Shown piece after piece: positions 27,888 through 36,387 of a stretch of DNA of 57,081 nt (its first letter is position 1; each line of letters starts with the position of its first letter). Below the pieces are notes generated by a model. That model ran no database searches. It was not told where the DNA came from and saw only the letters and a list, made by a program, of their open reading frames with translations. Origin of the DNA: CBETVX01 sp965539935. Its GTDB lineage: Bacteria; Bacillota; Clostridia; Peptostreptococcales; Caminicellaceae. A program made the position numbers and the translations under genes. The stretch spans positions 1-57,081 of the forward strand of contig CBETVX010000014.1 in the NCBI GenBank assembly GCA_965539935.1, read 5' to 3'.

Positions 27888-27981
27888 TGAAAGCTGGGGA
27901 GCTGAATTAATTCGGCTGAGAGGAAGATGTACTGCTTCGACCCATTTCACCTGAACTGGATAATGCCAGCGAAGGGAGCAT
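27888..27981 (+). ncRNA. TPP riboswitch (THI element)
   Basis: The element has both conserved cores: GGGGAGCTG...CGGCTGAGA in the left arm and the CCTGAACTGGATAATGCCAG-CGAAGGGA region in the right arm (27950-27976). It is followed 36 bases later by an intrinsic terminator, so thiamine pyrophosphate should stop transcription of the operon downstream. The operon content (thiamine-precursor uptake) agrees. Confidence 0.97.
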
Positions 27982-28017
27982 ATAGTTTAATTAAATGTTT
28001 TGATTTTGACTATACTA

Positions 28018-28050
28018 CCCTTTATCCAGCTTAGGATAAAGGGTTTTATA
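28018..28050 (+). terminator. Riboswitch-controlled terminator
   Basis: CCCTTTATCC (28018-28027) pairs with GGATAAAGGG (28034-28043), then a T-rich tail. It is the expression platform of the TPP riboswitch. Confidence 0.9.
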
Positions 28051-28077
28051 TTTTAACTAATAATTGGAGGGAATCAA

Positions 28078-28368
28078 ATGGCAAATATTAATGTGAGTTT
28101 ACAAGTGTTACCTAGAGTACCTGATGAGAAAATATACGATGTAGTAGACAAAGTTATTAATTACATCGATTCTTGTGGGGTAAAATATGAAGTAGGACCT
28201 ATGGAAACTACTATGGAAGGAGAGTTAGATGAACTTTTAGAGATAGTTAAAAAGGCCCAGGATATATGTGTTAAGGAAGGGGCTACAAGAGTGCTATCAG
28301 TAGTTAAGATTGACTATAAACCTGAAGGTGTGACTATGGATGAGAAAGTTGGAAAATATAGAAGATAA
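28078..28368 (+). CDS. Thiamine-binding protein, MTH1187/YkoF family
   Basis: This 96-residue ferredoxin-fold protein is of the PF01910 group. Hallmarks are the N-terminal strand INVSLQVLPR and the YEVGPMETTMEGELDELL segment that lines the pyrimidine-binding site in YkoF. It is the first gene after the TPP riboswitch and overlaps the permease gene by 29 bases. In Bacillus, YkoF works with a hydroxymethylpyrimidine/thiamine transporter. Here it probably binds thiamine or its pyrimidine in the cytosol. A related gene closes the operon at 31563. Confidence 0.92.
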   Translation: MANINVSLQVLPRVPDEKIYDVVDKVINYIDSCGVKYEVGPMETTMEGELDELLEIVKKAQDICVKEGATRVLSVVKIDYKPEGVTMDEKVGKYRR

Positions 28369-29101
28369 ATTAATACCCACCACATTCATTTTAATACTTA
28401 TTGCAGTATGGGAGTTTGTCACAGAGGGAGGACATGTAGAAAAATATATTCTGCCTTCTCCCTCCGACATAGTAAGTACTTTTTTTAAGATATTATCAGA
28501 CCTTAAGGTACATATTCTAGCAACTTTGCAAGAAGCCCTTATAGGTTTTGTTTTAGCAATATTATTTTCTTTAATACTTGCTATTCTAATGGATAATGTA
28601 CCATTTATAAAGAGGGCCCTGTATCCATTATTAATTATTTCTCAGACTGTACCTATTATAGTACTGGCACCTTTATTTGCAATATGGTTTGGGTTTGGGA
28701 TATTGCCTAAAATAATTGTAGTAACTATTGTGTGTTTTTTTCCCATAGTAGTAAGTTTATTGGAAGGCTTAGAATCTGTTGATACAGACCTATTGAACTT
28801 AATGAAATCTATGGGAGCAAGTAAAGTACAGATATTTTATATGGTCAAGTTTCCAGCTTCCCTAACAAGCTTTTTTTCAGGTCTTAAAGTGGCAGCTACC
28901 TATAGCATAATGGGGGCTGTTATTGGAGAATGGCTTGGAGGGAAGGTAGGACTTGGACTTTATATGATTAGGGCTAAGAAATCCTTTGCATTAGACAAAG
29001 TCTTTGCAGTGATAATTATAATTGTTGCACTTAGTATGATTGTATTTAAAACCGTTTCATATTCACAAAAATTACTTATGCCTTGGAGCAAGGAAAAATA
29101 G
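28340..29101 (+). CDS. ABC permease, thiamine precursor uptake (ThiX-like)
   Basis: This 253-residue membrane subunit of the nitrate/taurine/ThiX permease family has six helices. The EAA loop, the contact to the ATPase, is LLNLMKSMGASKVQIFYMVKFPASL around residues 150-180 (only its start and end are quoted as the family mark). Its start overlaps the first gene. With the lipoprotein and ATPase that follow it forms a complete importer under TPP control. Confidence 0.93.
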   Translation: MRKLENIEDKLIPTTFILILIAVWEFVTEGGHVEKYILPSPSDIVSTFFKILSDLKVHILATLQEALIGFVLAILFSLILAILMDNVPFIKRALYPLLIISQTVPIIVLAPLFAIWFGFGILPKIIVVTIVCFFPIVVSLLEGLESVDTDLLNLMKSMGASKVQIFYMVKFPASLTSFFSGLKVAATYSIMGAVIGEWLGGKVGLGLYMIRAKKSFALDKVFAVIIIIVALSMIVFKTVSYSQKLLMPWSKEK

Positions 29102-29115
29102 AAGGAGGAATTCAA

Positions 29116-30165
29116 ATGCTAAAGAAATTAGGATTATTTGTATTAATACTTAGTTTAATGGCTTCAATGCTTATGGGATGTCAAGGAGATATTACAGAGG
29201 AGCCTCAAACAAATGAAGTAGAGGAAAAAGCTAATGATGAAAAACAAGAAGAGGCAAAGGAGCTTGAAAAACTAACCTTTGTATTAGATTGGCTGCCAAA
29301 TACAAATCACACTGGAATATATACAGCTTTAGAAAGAGGATACTTTGAGGAAGAGGGAATAGATTTAGAAATAATACAGCCAGCGGACACAGATGTTAAC
29401 ACCCTTGTTGCAACTGGTCAAGGAGATATAGGAGTAAGTTTCCAAGAGCAAGTGACCTATGCTAGAACAGCAGAAAATCCATTACCTATAAAGGCTATAG
29501 CAACAATTATTGAGCATAACACATCAGGATTTGCAGCACCTACGGAAAAGGGAATAAAGACTCCAAAGGATTTTGAAGGTAAAATTTATGGTGGTTGGGG
29601 AACTGAGCTTGAAACAGCTTTCCTAAAGGCCCTTATGGAAAAGGAAAATGCAGACTTTTCAAAGCTTGAAATTATAGATTTAGTTAGTGCAGATTTCTTT
29701 ACAAATGTAAAGAAAGACGTTGATTTCCAATGGATATACTATGGTTGGGATGGAGTAGCAGCTGAAGTTAAAGATTTTCCAATAGATTTTATAAAGCTTC
29801 AAGATGTGGACCCACAGCTTGATTTCTATACTCCAGTACTTATTGCTAATGAAGACATAATTAATAATAATCCAGAATTAATTAAAAGATTTTTAAGAGC
29901 AGCAACTAAAGGATATGAATTTGCAATAGAGTCTCCAGAAGAAGCAGTAGAAGATTTATTAAAGCATGCACCAGAAACAGACAGAGAAATTGCCATAGCT
30001 AGTCAAAAATATTTAGCTGAAGAATATAAAAAAGATTCAGAAAGATGGGGAGAAATGAAGCTAGAAATATGGGAAAACTTCGGAAATTGGATGTATGAAA
30101 AGGGGCTTTTAGAAAATGAATTTAATGCAGAAGAGGCCTTTACAAATGAATTCTTACCACAATAA
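29116..30165 (+). CDS. thiY: Substrate-binding lipoprotein, NMT1/THI5 family (ThiY-like)
   Basis: This is the extracellular receptor for a thiamine pyrimidine precursor. From ATG 29116 (behind AGAAGGAGG) it has 349 residues. The signal peptide ends in the lipobox LMGC, followed by an acidic linker and the NMT1/THI5 domain (FVLDWLPNTNHTGIYTALERG, typical of ThiY and of the yeast HMP synthase Thi5 fold). Family members bind formylaminopyrimidine or HMP. An upstream ATG at 29083 would destroy the signal peptide and is rejected. The gene ends 20 bases inside the ATPase gene. Confidence 0.9.
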   Translation: MLKKLGLFVLILSLMASMLMGCQGDITEEPQTNEVEEKANDEKQEEAKELEKLTFVLDWLPNTNHTGIYTALERGYFEEEGIDLEIIQPADTDVNTLVATGQGDIGVSFQEQVTYARTAENPLPIKAIATIIEHNTSGFAAPTEKGIKTPKDFEGKIYGGWGTELETAFLKALMEKENADFSKLEIIDLVSADFFTNVKKDVDFQWIYYGWDGVAAEVKDFPIDFIKLQDVDPQLDFYTPVLIANEDIINNNPELIKRFLRAATKGYEFAIESPEEAVEDLLKHAPETDREIAIASQKYLAEEYKKDSERWGEMKLEIWENFGNWMYEKGLLENEFNAEEAFTNEFLPQ

Positions 30166-30898
30166 TGTTAAATTAGAAGTTAGAGAAGTTAGCCATAGTT
30201 TTGAAGATTTATCGGTTGTAGATAATGTGTCCCTTTCCCTTAAGGAAAATGAGTTTGTGTCATTATTAGGGCCAAGTGGAAGTGGTAAAAGTACAATATT
30301 TAATATAATCGCAGGATTATTAAAACCTAATAAAGGTAAAATTATCATTGACGGACAAGACTATACAGGAAGAACTGGAAGGGTAAGCTACATGTATCAA
30401 AAGGATCTTTTGCTTCCTTGGAAAAAAATTATTGATAATGTAGCCATTCCTTTAATTATTAAAGGAGTAAGTAAAAAAGAAGCGAGAGAGAAGGTAAGTG
30501 AGTATTTTAAGATATTTGGATTAGAAGGATTTGAACATAAATATCCCTTCCAGCTTTCCGGGGGAATGAGACAAAGGGCAGCACTTATGAGAACATATAT
30601 GTTTTCTAAGGACATAATTCTTTTAGATGAGCCCTTTGGAGGACTGGATGCCATAACAAAACAAAGGATGCAGTATTGGCTCATGGAAGTCCTTGAAAAT
30701 CTTAGTGCATCAGTACTTTTTATAACCCATGATATTGAAGAAGCAATATTTCTATCAAATAGAATATATATATTATCCGATAGGCCTGCCAATGTTAAAG
30801 AAGAACTTAAAGTAGATATACTCCAGCCTCGGAATAGTGATATTATAACGACACCGGAATTCAATGATATCAAAAAACATATTATGGAGATTTTATAA
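30146..30898 (+). CDS. ABC importer ATPase, thiamine precursor (ThiZ-like)
   Basis: This 250-residue ATPase of the SsuB/TauB/ThiZ group has Walker A GPSGSGKST, Q-loop MYQKDLLLPW, signature LSGGMRQR, Walker B IILLDEPFGGLD and H-loop ITHDIEEA. Three in-frame ATGs (30116, 30125, 30146) are possible; the last is best placed after GCAGAAGAGG and gives the usual family length. It completes the importer with the permease and lipoprotein. Confidence 0.92.
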   Translation: MNSYHNNVKLEVREVSHSFEDLSVVDNVSLSLKENEFVSLLGPSGSGKSTIFNIIAGLLKPNKGKIIIDGQDYTGRTGRVSYMYQKDLLLPWKKIIDNVAIPLIIKGVSKKEAREKVSEYFKIFGLEGFEHKYPFQLSGGMRQRAALMRTYMFSKDIILLDEPFGGLDAITKQRMQYWLMEVLENLSASVLFITHDIEEAIFLSNRIYILSDRPANVKEELKVDILQPRNSDIITTPEFNDIKKHIMEIL

Positions 30899-30912
30899 AA
30901 GGATGTGGTGAA

Positions 30913-31584
30913 ATGGCTGTTTTTGATAAAGAAGCAGCATCATATGATGATTGGTACAAAACTAAAATGGGCAATTTCATTGATGAAGTAGAAACTAATT
31001 TAGCATTTAGACTTTTTAAACCTACTGAAGGAATGAAGGTCCTTGATATTGGCTGTGGAACGGGAAACTTCAGTATAAAACTTGCCAAAATGGGATGTGA
31101 AGTAATAGGTATAGATGTATCTAATGAGATGCTAGAAAGGGCAAAAATAAAGGCAAAGGAAGAAAATCTAGATATTAAGTTTTACAATATGGATGTATAT
31201 AACATTAATTTTAAAGATGAAAGTTTTGATGCTGTATTTTCTATGGCTGCCTTTGAATTTATCAAAGAGCCTCAAAAAGCTATAAATGAAATATTCAGGG
31301 TGGCTAAAAGGGGTTCTCAAATCCTTATAGGAACTATAAATAAAGATAGTAAATGGGGAGAGCTATACTTAAGGGATTCTTTTAGAGAAGATTCAGTATT
31401 TAGCCATGCAGACTTTAAGACTATGGATGATTTAAAATCCCTAAATCCAGAGCATTTAATTGATACGGGGGAATGTCTATTTATTCCACCAAATATTGAT
31501 GAGGAAGAAATAAATATTGAAAAAGAAAAAGAACTTTCCAGTAGAGAAAGAGGTGGCTTTATATGTGCCCTATGGAAAAAATAG
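30913..31584 (+). CDS. Class I SAM-dependent methyltransferase
   Basis: This 223-residue protein has a Rossmann methyltransferase domain. Motif I is VLDIGCGTGNFSIKLAK near residue 43, the acidic residue after beta-2 is in EVIGIDVS, and motif IV is DAVFSMAAFEF. It is UbiE/Methyltransf_11-like and has no transmembrane part. It starts 14 bases after the ATPase gene and its end overlaps the second YkoF-like gene, so it belongs to the TPP-controlled operon. A methyltransferase is not part of known thiamine salvage. Its substrate is unknown. Confidence 0.88.
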   Translation: MAVFDKEAASYDDWYKTKMGNFIDEVETNLAFRLFKPTEGMKVLDIGCGTGNFSIKLAKMGCEVIGIDVSNEMLERAKIKAKEENLDIKFYNMDVYNINFKDESFDAVFSMAAFEFIKEPQKAINEIFRVAKRGSQILIGTINKDSKWGELYLRDSFREDSVFSHADFKTMDDLKSLNPEHLIDTGECLFIPPNIDEEEINIEKEKELSSRERGGFICALWKK

Positions 31585-31826
31585 CTTCCTGTGAAGTATC
31601 CTTTTTACCAGTAATGAGTAAAGATTATCTAGGGGATATAAATGAAGTTTTAGAGATTATTAAAGGTTATGATTTGGAATATAATATTGGAATTTTATCT
31701 ACTACAATAAGGGGAAGTAAAGAGAATATATTTAAACTCATAAAAGAGATTTATGATAAGATGGATGAAATAACTACCTTTACAATAGATATTAGAATAT
31801 CGAATATATGTGGATGTGGTAAGTAA
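31563..31826 (+). CDS. Second YkoF/MTH1187-like protein
   Basis: This 87-residue protein is related to the product of 28078: a CEVSFLPVMSKDY strand, YNIGILSTTIRG in place of YEVGPMETTMEG, and an added C-terminal CGCG. It overlaps the methyltransferase gene by 22 bases. Met4 is an alternative start. It may bind the same pyrimidine or form a two-protein binding unit with its paralogue. The Cys-rich tail is not part of the family. Confidence 0.85.
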   Translation: MCPMEKIASCEVSFLPVMSKDYLGDINEVLEIIKGYDLEYNIGILSTTIRGSKENIFKLIKEIYDKMDEITTFTIDIRISNICGCGK

Positions 31827-31832
31827 AAAGAT

Positions 31833-31878
31833 ACCCCACTAGATTATAGAATATAGCTATAATTTAGTGGGGTTTTGT
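31833..31878 (+). terminator. Intrinsic terminator of the thiamine operon
   Basis: ACCCCACTA (31833-31841) pairs with TAGTGGGGT (31865-31873), with an inner AT-rich stem and a T tail. Confidence 0.9.
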
Positions 31879-32064
31879 TGGAGAATATTCCTAAATATTT
31901 CTTTAGTAGATAAAATATGATTAAGTAGTGGGTGATCATTAATACACTGCACTATTGTCGTGCCCTCAATCATATAAAAACTTCCTGATTTCATTTCTTA
32001 AATCCAGTGTACTTAAGGCAATAATTAATGACAATAAAATTGACTAAAACACTATACATTTCCA

Positions 32065-32093
32065 TTGACATTTAGTAAAAAGAAAAATAGAAT
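32065..32093 (+). promoter_or_regulatory. Promoter of the antiterminator gene
   Basis: TTGACA (32065-32070), a 17-base spacer and TAGAAT (32088-32093). The 180 bases before it hold nothing I recognise. Confidence 0.72.
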
Positions 32094-32152
32094 AATAGAA
32101 AATATAGTTTGAATTGAATATTTGCGAAATATTATATTATGTGGTGATAACT

Positions 32153-32998
32153 ATGGAAAAATATATAATTAAAAAAGTTTTAAGCAATAATGTAGTTTTA
32201 GTAGAAGAAAATAACCAGAATTTCATATTAGTAGGAAAGGGCATAGGATTTGCAAAAAAAAAGGGTACTATTATAAGTAATCCTGAAACCATTGAAGAAA
32301 GATTTATATCCTTAAAGGGTTTAAAAGAAGATGAATATGAAAATTTCCTAGAAAGTGTAGATCCCAAAATCATAGAAATATCTAAACAAATAATTGGAAT
32401 GCTAGAGGATGAATTAGAGGAAAAATTAAATCCGAATATACATGTAGGATTTATAGATCATATAAATTTTGCCATTAAAAGATTAAAGGAAGGTATAGAC
32501 ATAGTAAATCCCTTTTTATTTGAAACTAAAATCCTTTATCCAGTAGAATATAGATTAGCTAAAAAATCCATAGAAATATTAAAAGAGAATTTAGGAATGA
32601 ATATTCCAGAAGGGGAGATTGGTTTCTTAACCCTTCATATTTATGGTGGTAGAAAAAACAAGAGTAAAACGGAAGTTTTAGAAAATCCTATGATGATTAA
32701 CAATATAATTGAACTTGTTGAAAATAAGATTAAAGTCAAATTAGATAAACAGTCATATATAGGTAGACGGTTTACTATGCATATTATAGGAGTAATAAAT
32801 AGAGTTTTAGACGATAAATGTAGTAAAAATCCATTTATTTCAAAAATAAAGGATGAAATAAAATATGAACTATCCATAGCCTATGACATATCTAAAATTA
32901 TGGAAAGAACCCTAAAAAAGACTATACCAGAAGATGAAATAGGATATATGGCCCTTCATTTATACAAAATTAATAATACAAAAGCCAATGAAGATTAA
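32153..32998 (+). CDS. glcT: PRD antiterminator, GlcT/LicT type
   Basis: This 281-residue RNA-binding antiterminator has a CAT RNA-binding domain at residues 1-57 (KVLSNNVVLVEE and GKGIGFAKKKGT), then two PTS-regulation domains at about 65-165 and 170-280, each with conserved His (HINFAIKRL, LTLHIYGG; MHIIGVINR, MALHLYK). It should bind the RAT at 33129-33160 and prevent termination, allowing expression of the EIIBA, HPr and Enzyme I genes. The GKGIGF motif is closer to GlcT than to LicT. An in-frame TTG at 32114 has no ribosome site; ATG 32153 follows GTGGTGA. Confidence 0.9.
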   Translation: MEKYIIKKVLSNNVVLVEENNQNFILVGKGIGFAKKKGTIISNPETIEERFISLKGLKEDEYENFLESVDPKIIEISKQIIGMLEDELEEKLNPNIHVGFIDHINFAIKRLKEGIDIVNPFLFETKILYPVEYRLAKKSIEILKENLGMNIPEGEIGFLTLHIYGGRKNKSKTEVLENPMMINNIIELVENKIKVKLDKQSYIGRRFTMHIIGVINRVLDDKCSKNPFISKIKDEIKYELSIAYDISKIMERTLKKTIPEDEIGYMALHLYKINNTKANED

Positions 32999-33040
32999 AT
33001 ATACCAAGTCGAAATATGTAAAAAAAAATCAAAAAAATAA

Positions 33041-33069
33041 TTGAACGAGAAAACGTTTTATGATATAAT
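33041..33069 (+). promoter_or_regulatory. Strong promoter with cre-like centre
   Basis: TTGAAC (33041-33046), a 17-base spacer and a perfect TATAAT (33064-33069). The spacer includes the palindrome AAAACGTTTT (33051-33060), the core of a CcpA cre site, though the outer bases fit poorly. Confidence 0.82.
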
Positions 33070-33128
33070 CATACAATGAGTAACCATTCAAAAATATTCC
33101 CTAAGTAATACTTATTTAAAGTATATCT

Positions 33129-33219
33129 TACGTGTTACTGATTCGATCAGGCATGAGTAAAGGATTTTGTGAAATGAAATAATTCGTTTCACTCTTTTAC
33201 CCATGCTTGTTTTTGTTTT
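33129..33219 (+). promoter_or_regulatory. RAT antiterminator overlapping terminator
   Basis: The RNA antiterminator is GTGTTACTGATTCGATCAGG (33132-33151) with a CTGAT/ATCAG hairpin. Its right part overlaps the left arm of a long terminator stem (GCATG at 33151 with CATGC at 33202, GTAAA with TTTAC, GTGAAA with TTTCAC) followed by a T run at 33209-33217. The two structures exclude each other, as in BglG/LicT/GlcT control. Confidence 0.92.
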
Positions 33220-33249
33220 ATGAAAATTAAAAATGGAAAGGAGATTTAA

Positions 33250-34146
33250 ATGACATCAAGCATTATAGTCATAATTGTTTTAATTTTAGTTGTTGTCTTC
33301 TTTGTTTACAAAGGGTTAAAAAACAATTCAAATGTCAAATCTTCTTCCGATGGTGCTTTAATCAATACTATGGTAGATAGTAAAAAAATAGAAACCGATG
33401 ATTTGGCAATAAATGTTTTAGAAGCTTTAGGGGGAAAAGAAAATATAAAGCTTGTAGATGCTTGTATAACTCGTTTGAGGATAAATGTTCATGATGTAAG
33501 TAAGGTAAATAAGGATAGATTAATGGCTCTTGGCTCAACAGGAGTTTTAGAGTTAGGAAATAGTATTCAAGCTATATTTGGATCAAAATCAAACCAATTA
33601 AAATTACAAATAAATGAAGTTATGAAAGACAACCTTTTTACTAAAAATATAAAGAAAGAAGATTACTTTAATTCAAATAATCAAGACAAATATTTATTTG
33701 TGGCTCCCTTAACTGGTAAAATACTTGATTTAAAAGATGTACCAGATAAAGTTTTTTCATCTAAGATGATGGGAGATGGATTTGCAATAAATCCCACAAA
33801 TAATGAAGTGGTATCACCAGTAAATGGCAAAATAGCAACTATATTTCCAACTAATCATGCAATTGGAATTATGGCAGATAATGGACATGAGATATTAATT
33901 CACTTTGGTATAGATACAGTAAACCTCAAAGGAGAAGGATTTGAAATTCTTGTTGATGGAGGCGACGTTGTAAAGGCAGGTCAACCTATACTTAGAGTTG
34001 ACCTTGAAAAAGTAAAAACAAAAGTACCTTCAACTATAACTCCAATAATCTTTACAAATCTTTCTGAAGAAGAAAAAGTAGAATTTAGGGCAGGAAAGAA
34101 AGTAAAGAGTGGAGATGAAAATATAGTACAAATCAAAAAATTATAG
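33250..34146 (+). CDS. Membrane-anchored PTS EIIBA without EIIC
   Basis: This 298-residue protein has one N-terminal transmembrane helix (residues 4-22), a short linker, a glucose-type EIIB domain at about 50-130 (phosphorylated Cys72 in VDACITRLRI) and a glucose-type EIIA domain at about 145-298 (His203 in NHAIGI and phosphorylated His218 in ILIHFGID). No EIIC domain is present in it or in the operon. It may pair with an EIIC encoded elsewhere. Alternatively it may act as a phosphate donor that silences the GlcT-type antiterminator and so matches HPr/Enzyme I supply to sugar flux. GGAAAGGAG precedes the ATG, and HPr follows 53 bases later. Confidence 0.9.
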   Translation: MTSSIIVIIVLILVVVFFVYKGLKNNSNVKSSSDGALINTMVDSKKIETDDLAINVLEALGGKENIKLVDACITRLRINVHDVSKVNKDRLMALGSTGVLELGNSIQAIFGSKSNQLKLQINEVMKDNLFTKNIKKEDYFNSNNQDKYLFVAPLTGKILDLKDVPDKVFSSKMMGDGFAINPTNNEVVSPVNGKIATIFPTNHAIGIMADNGHEILIHFGIDTVNLKGEGFEILVDGGDVVKAGQPILRVDLEKVKTKVPSTITPIIFTNLSEEEKVEFRAGKKVKSGDENIVQIKKL

Positions 34147-34199
34147 TTCATGAGTCAATAATTTTATAATAACATTAATAAATTTAGGAGGAGATAATA

Positions 34200-34463
34200 A
34201 TGGAAAAAGTAGTAAAAATACTAAACAAATCAGGATTACATGCGAGACCAGCGGCGATGTTGGTAAAAGCAGCGTCACAATTTAAATCAGATATAAATAT
34301 TGAACATCAAGGAAATGTGTTAAATGCAAAGTCAATAATGAATGTAATGAGCATGGGAGTAAAAAAAGACGAAGAAATAAAACTTATAGCTGATGGTCCT
34401 GATGCAGAAGAAGCTATTAATGCTTTAGTGGAACTTATTGAATCAAAATTTGATGAAGAGTAG
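34200..34463 (+). CDS. ptsH: Phosphocarrier protein HPr
   Basis: This 87-residue general PTS phosphocarrier has His15 in SGLHARPA, which takes phosphate from Enzyme I, and the regulatory Ser46 in NAKSIMNVMSMG, which is the HPr-kinase site and implies CcpA-type control in this organism. Length and start are standard, behind AGGAGGAG. It is 15 bases before ptsI, in the antiterminator-controlled operon. Confidence 0.98.
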   Translation: MEKVVKILNKSGLHARPAAMLVKAASQFKSDINIEHQGNVLNAKSIMNVMSMGVKKDEEIKLIADGPDAEEAINALVELIESKFDEE

Positions 34464-34478
34464 AGAGGAGTTATAAGT

Positions 34479-36191
34479 ATGAAAAAAGGTACTGGAGCTT
34501 CTCCAGGGATAGCCTTAGGGAAAGTATTAATAATTAAAAATGAAGAATTAATTATTGAGAAAAAAAGTATTGATAATATTGAAAATGAAAAGGCAAGATT
34601 TGAAGATGCAGTTAAGGAATCTAAGGAGCAACTTCAAAATATTAAAGAAAAAGCTTCTAAGGAGTTAGACCCAGAAAAATCCGCTATATTTGATGCCCAT
34701 ATTATGGTTTTAGAAGACCCAGAATTAATGACAAGTACTATGAATAAAATAGATAGTGAAAGTGTAAATGCAGAATATGCCTTTGAAGAAATAATAAAAC
34801 AATTCATATCTATTTTTGAATCCATGGACAATGAATATATGAAAGAAAGAGCTTCTGACCTAAGGGATGTATCAGGTAGAGTATTAAGAAACCTTACTAA
34901 TACAAAAAGCATAGATTTATCTGTTCTTGATGAAGAAGTTATACTTGTTGCAGAGGATTTAACTCCTTCAGAAACTGTAACAATGGATAAGAAAAAAGTT
35001 CTTGGCTTCTTAACAGATATTGGGGGAAGAACTTCCCATACAGCAATAATGGCTAGAAGTTTAGAAATACCTGCTGTAGTTGGACTAAAGGATATTACAA
35101 AGTCTTTAGAAGATGGAGATTATGTAGTATTTAATGGTGAAACTGGAGAAGTAATTATTAACCCAAGTGAAGAGGAAATAAAAAATTACGAAGAATTAAA
35201 GGCTAAATATTATGAGGAGAAAAAGGAATTAGAAACATTAATAGGTGAGGAAAGTATTACAATAGATGGTAAAAAGGTTGAATTAGCAGGAAATATAGGA
35301 ACTCCAAACGATATTGAAGGACTTATTAAAAATGATGCTGAAGGAGTAGGACTATATAGAACTGAATTTATTTATATGGATAGAGATTCCCTTCCAACTG
35401 AAGAAGAGCAATTTGAAGCATATAAAAAAGTTCTAGAATCTATGAATCCAAAGCCAATAGTTATAAGAACCTTAGATATCGGAGGAGATAAAGAAGTTTC
35501 TTATCTAAATATAGAAAAGGAAATGAATCCTTTCCTTGGATATAGAGCTATAAGACTTTGCTTAGAGCAAAGAGATATATTTGAAACTCAACTAAGAGCA
35601 TTACTTAGAGCAAGTGTATACGGTAATTTAAAGATAATGTTCCCAATGATTTCAAGTCTTGAAGAGCTTTTAGAAGCAAAGAAAATTTTAGAAAAAGTTA
35701 AAAAAGATTTAGATAATGAAGGTATAAAATATGCTTCAAATATTGAAGTTGGTATGATGATAGAGGTTCCATCTGCAGCCCTAATAAGTGATATACTAGG
35801 AAAACATGTAGATTTCTTTAGTATAGGTACAAATGACTTAATTCAATATACTACTGCAGTGGATAGAATGAACCCAAAAATACATCACCTTTATAATCCT
35901 TTTAATCCAGCTGTAATAAGATTAATTAAAATGGTAATAGAAAATGGACATAAGGAAGGTATTTGGGTTGGTATGTGTGGCGAAATGGCTGGAGATAAGA
36001 AAATGATACCTTTACTATTAGGACTTGGATTAGATGAATTTAGTATGAGTCCTATATCTATACTTCCAGCAAGAAAGCTTATCAAATCCCTTAGCTCTGA
36101 GAAAATGAAGGATTTAGCTAATGAAGTTCTTAAGCTGAGCACAGCTGAAGAGATTGAAGAGTATTTGAATAATTATTTTCAAGAGAGCTAA
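34479..36191 (+). CDS. ptsI: PTS Enzyme I
   Basis: This 570-residue PEP:HPr phosphotransferase has an N-terminal HPr-binding domain, the phosphorylated His in GGRTSHTAIMAR near residue 188, and a C-terminal PEP-binding TIM barrel with GLYRTEFIYMDR, RTLDIGGDK and the GMCGEMAGD segment with the catalytic Cys near residue 501. It is full length. With HPr it energises every PTS in the window: those at 3377 (if functional), 16345/22288 and 33250. A terminator at 36349 ends the operon. Confidence 0.98.
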   Translation: MKKGTGASPGIALGKVLIIKNEELIIEKKSIDNIENEKARFEDAVKESKEQLQNIKEKASKELDPEKSAIFDAHIMVLEDPELMTSTMNKIDSESVNAEYAFEEIIKQFISIFESMDNEYMKERASDLRDVSGRVLRNLTNTKSIDLSVLDEEVILVAEDLTPSETVTMDKKKVLGFLTDIGGRTSHTAIMARSLEIPAVVGLKDITKSLEDGDYVVFNGETGEVIINPSEEEIKNYEELKAKYYEEKKELETLIGEESITIDGKKVELAGNIGTPNDIEGLIKNDAEGVGLYRTEFIYMDRDSLPTEEEQFEAYKKVLESMNPKPIVIRTLDIGGDKEVSYLNIEKEMNPFLGYRAIRLCLEQRDIFETQLRALLRASVYGNLKIMFPMISSLEELLEAKKILEKVKKDLDNEGIKYASNIEVGMMIEVPSAALISDILGKHVDFFSIGTNDLIQYTTAVDRMNPKIHHLYNPFNPAVIRLIKMVIENGHKEGIWVGMCGEMAGDKKMIPLLLGLGLDEFSMSPISILPARKLIKSLSSEKMKDLANEVLKLSTAEEIEEYLNNYFQES

Positions 36192-36348
36192 AAAAGATAC
36201 TTTACTTATAATATAGAATAATTAATTAAAATTTACTGAAAAGATAAACACATATTATATATAATTGATATATTAAATTAATATTTAAAACACCGTGATA
36301 GGAAAGTTAAATGTAAAAATCGTTAAAGTCAGTTGATAATGGTATAAG

Positions 36349-36387
36349 CCTTTTATCCCTTTTATATAGGGATAAAGGGTTTTTTTA
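36349..36387 (+). terminator. Terminator in the gap after ptsI
   Basis: CCTTTTATCCC pairs with GGGATAAAGG (one bulge), followed by seven T. The rest of the 676-base gap (36192-36867) is AT-rich, with no gene or riboswitch I recognise. A short palindrome TTGTATAATATATACAA lies near 36585, and the promoter of the next operon must lie between it and 36850. Confidence 0.85.
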
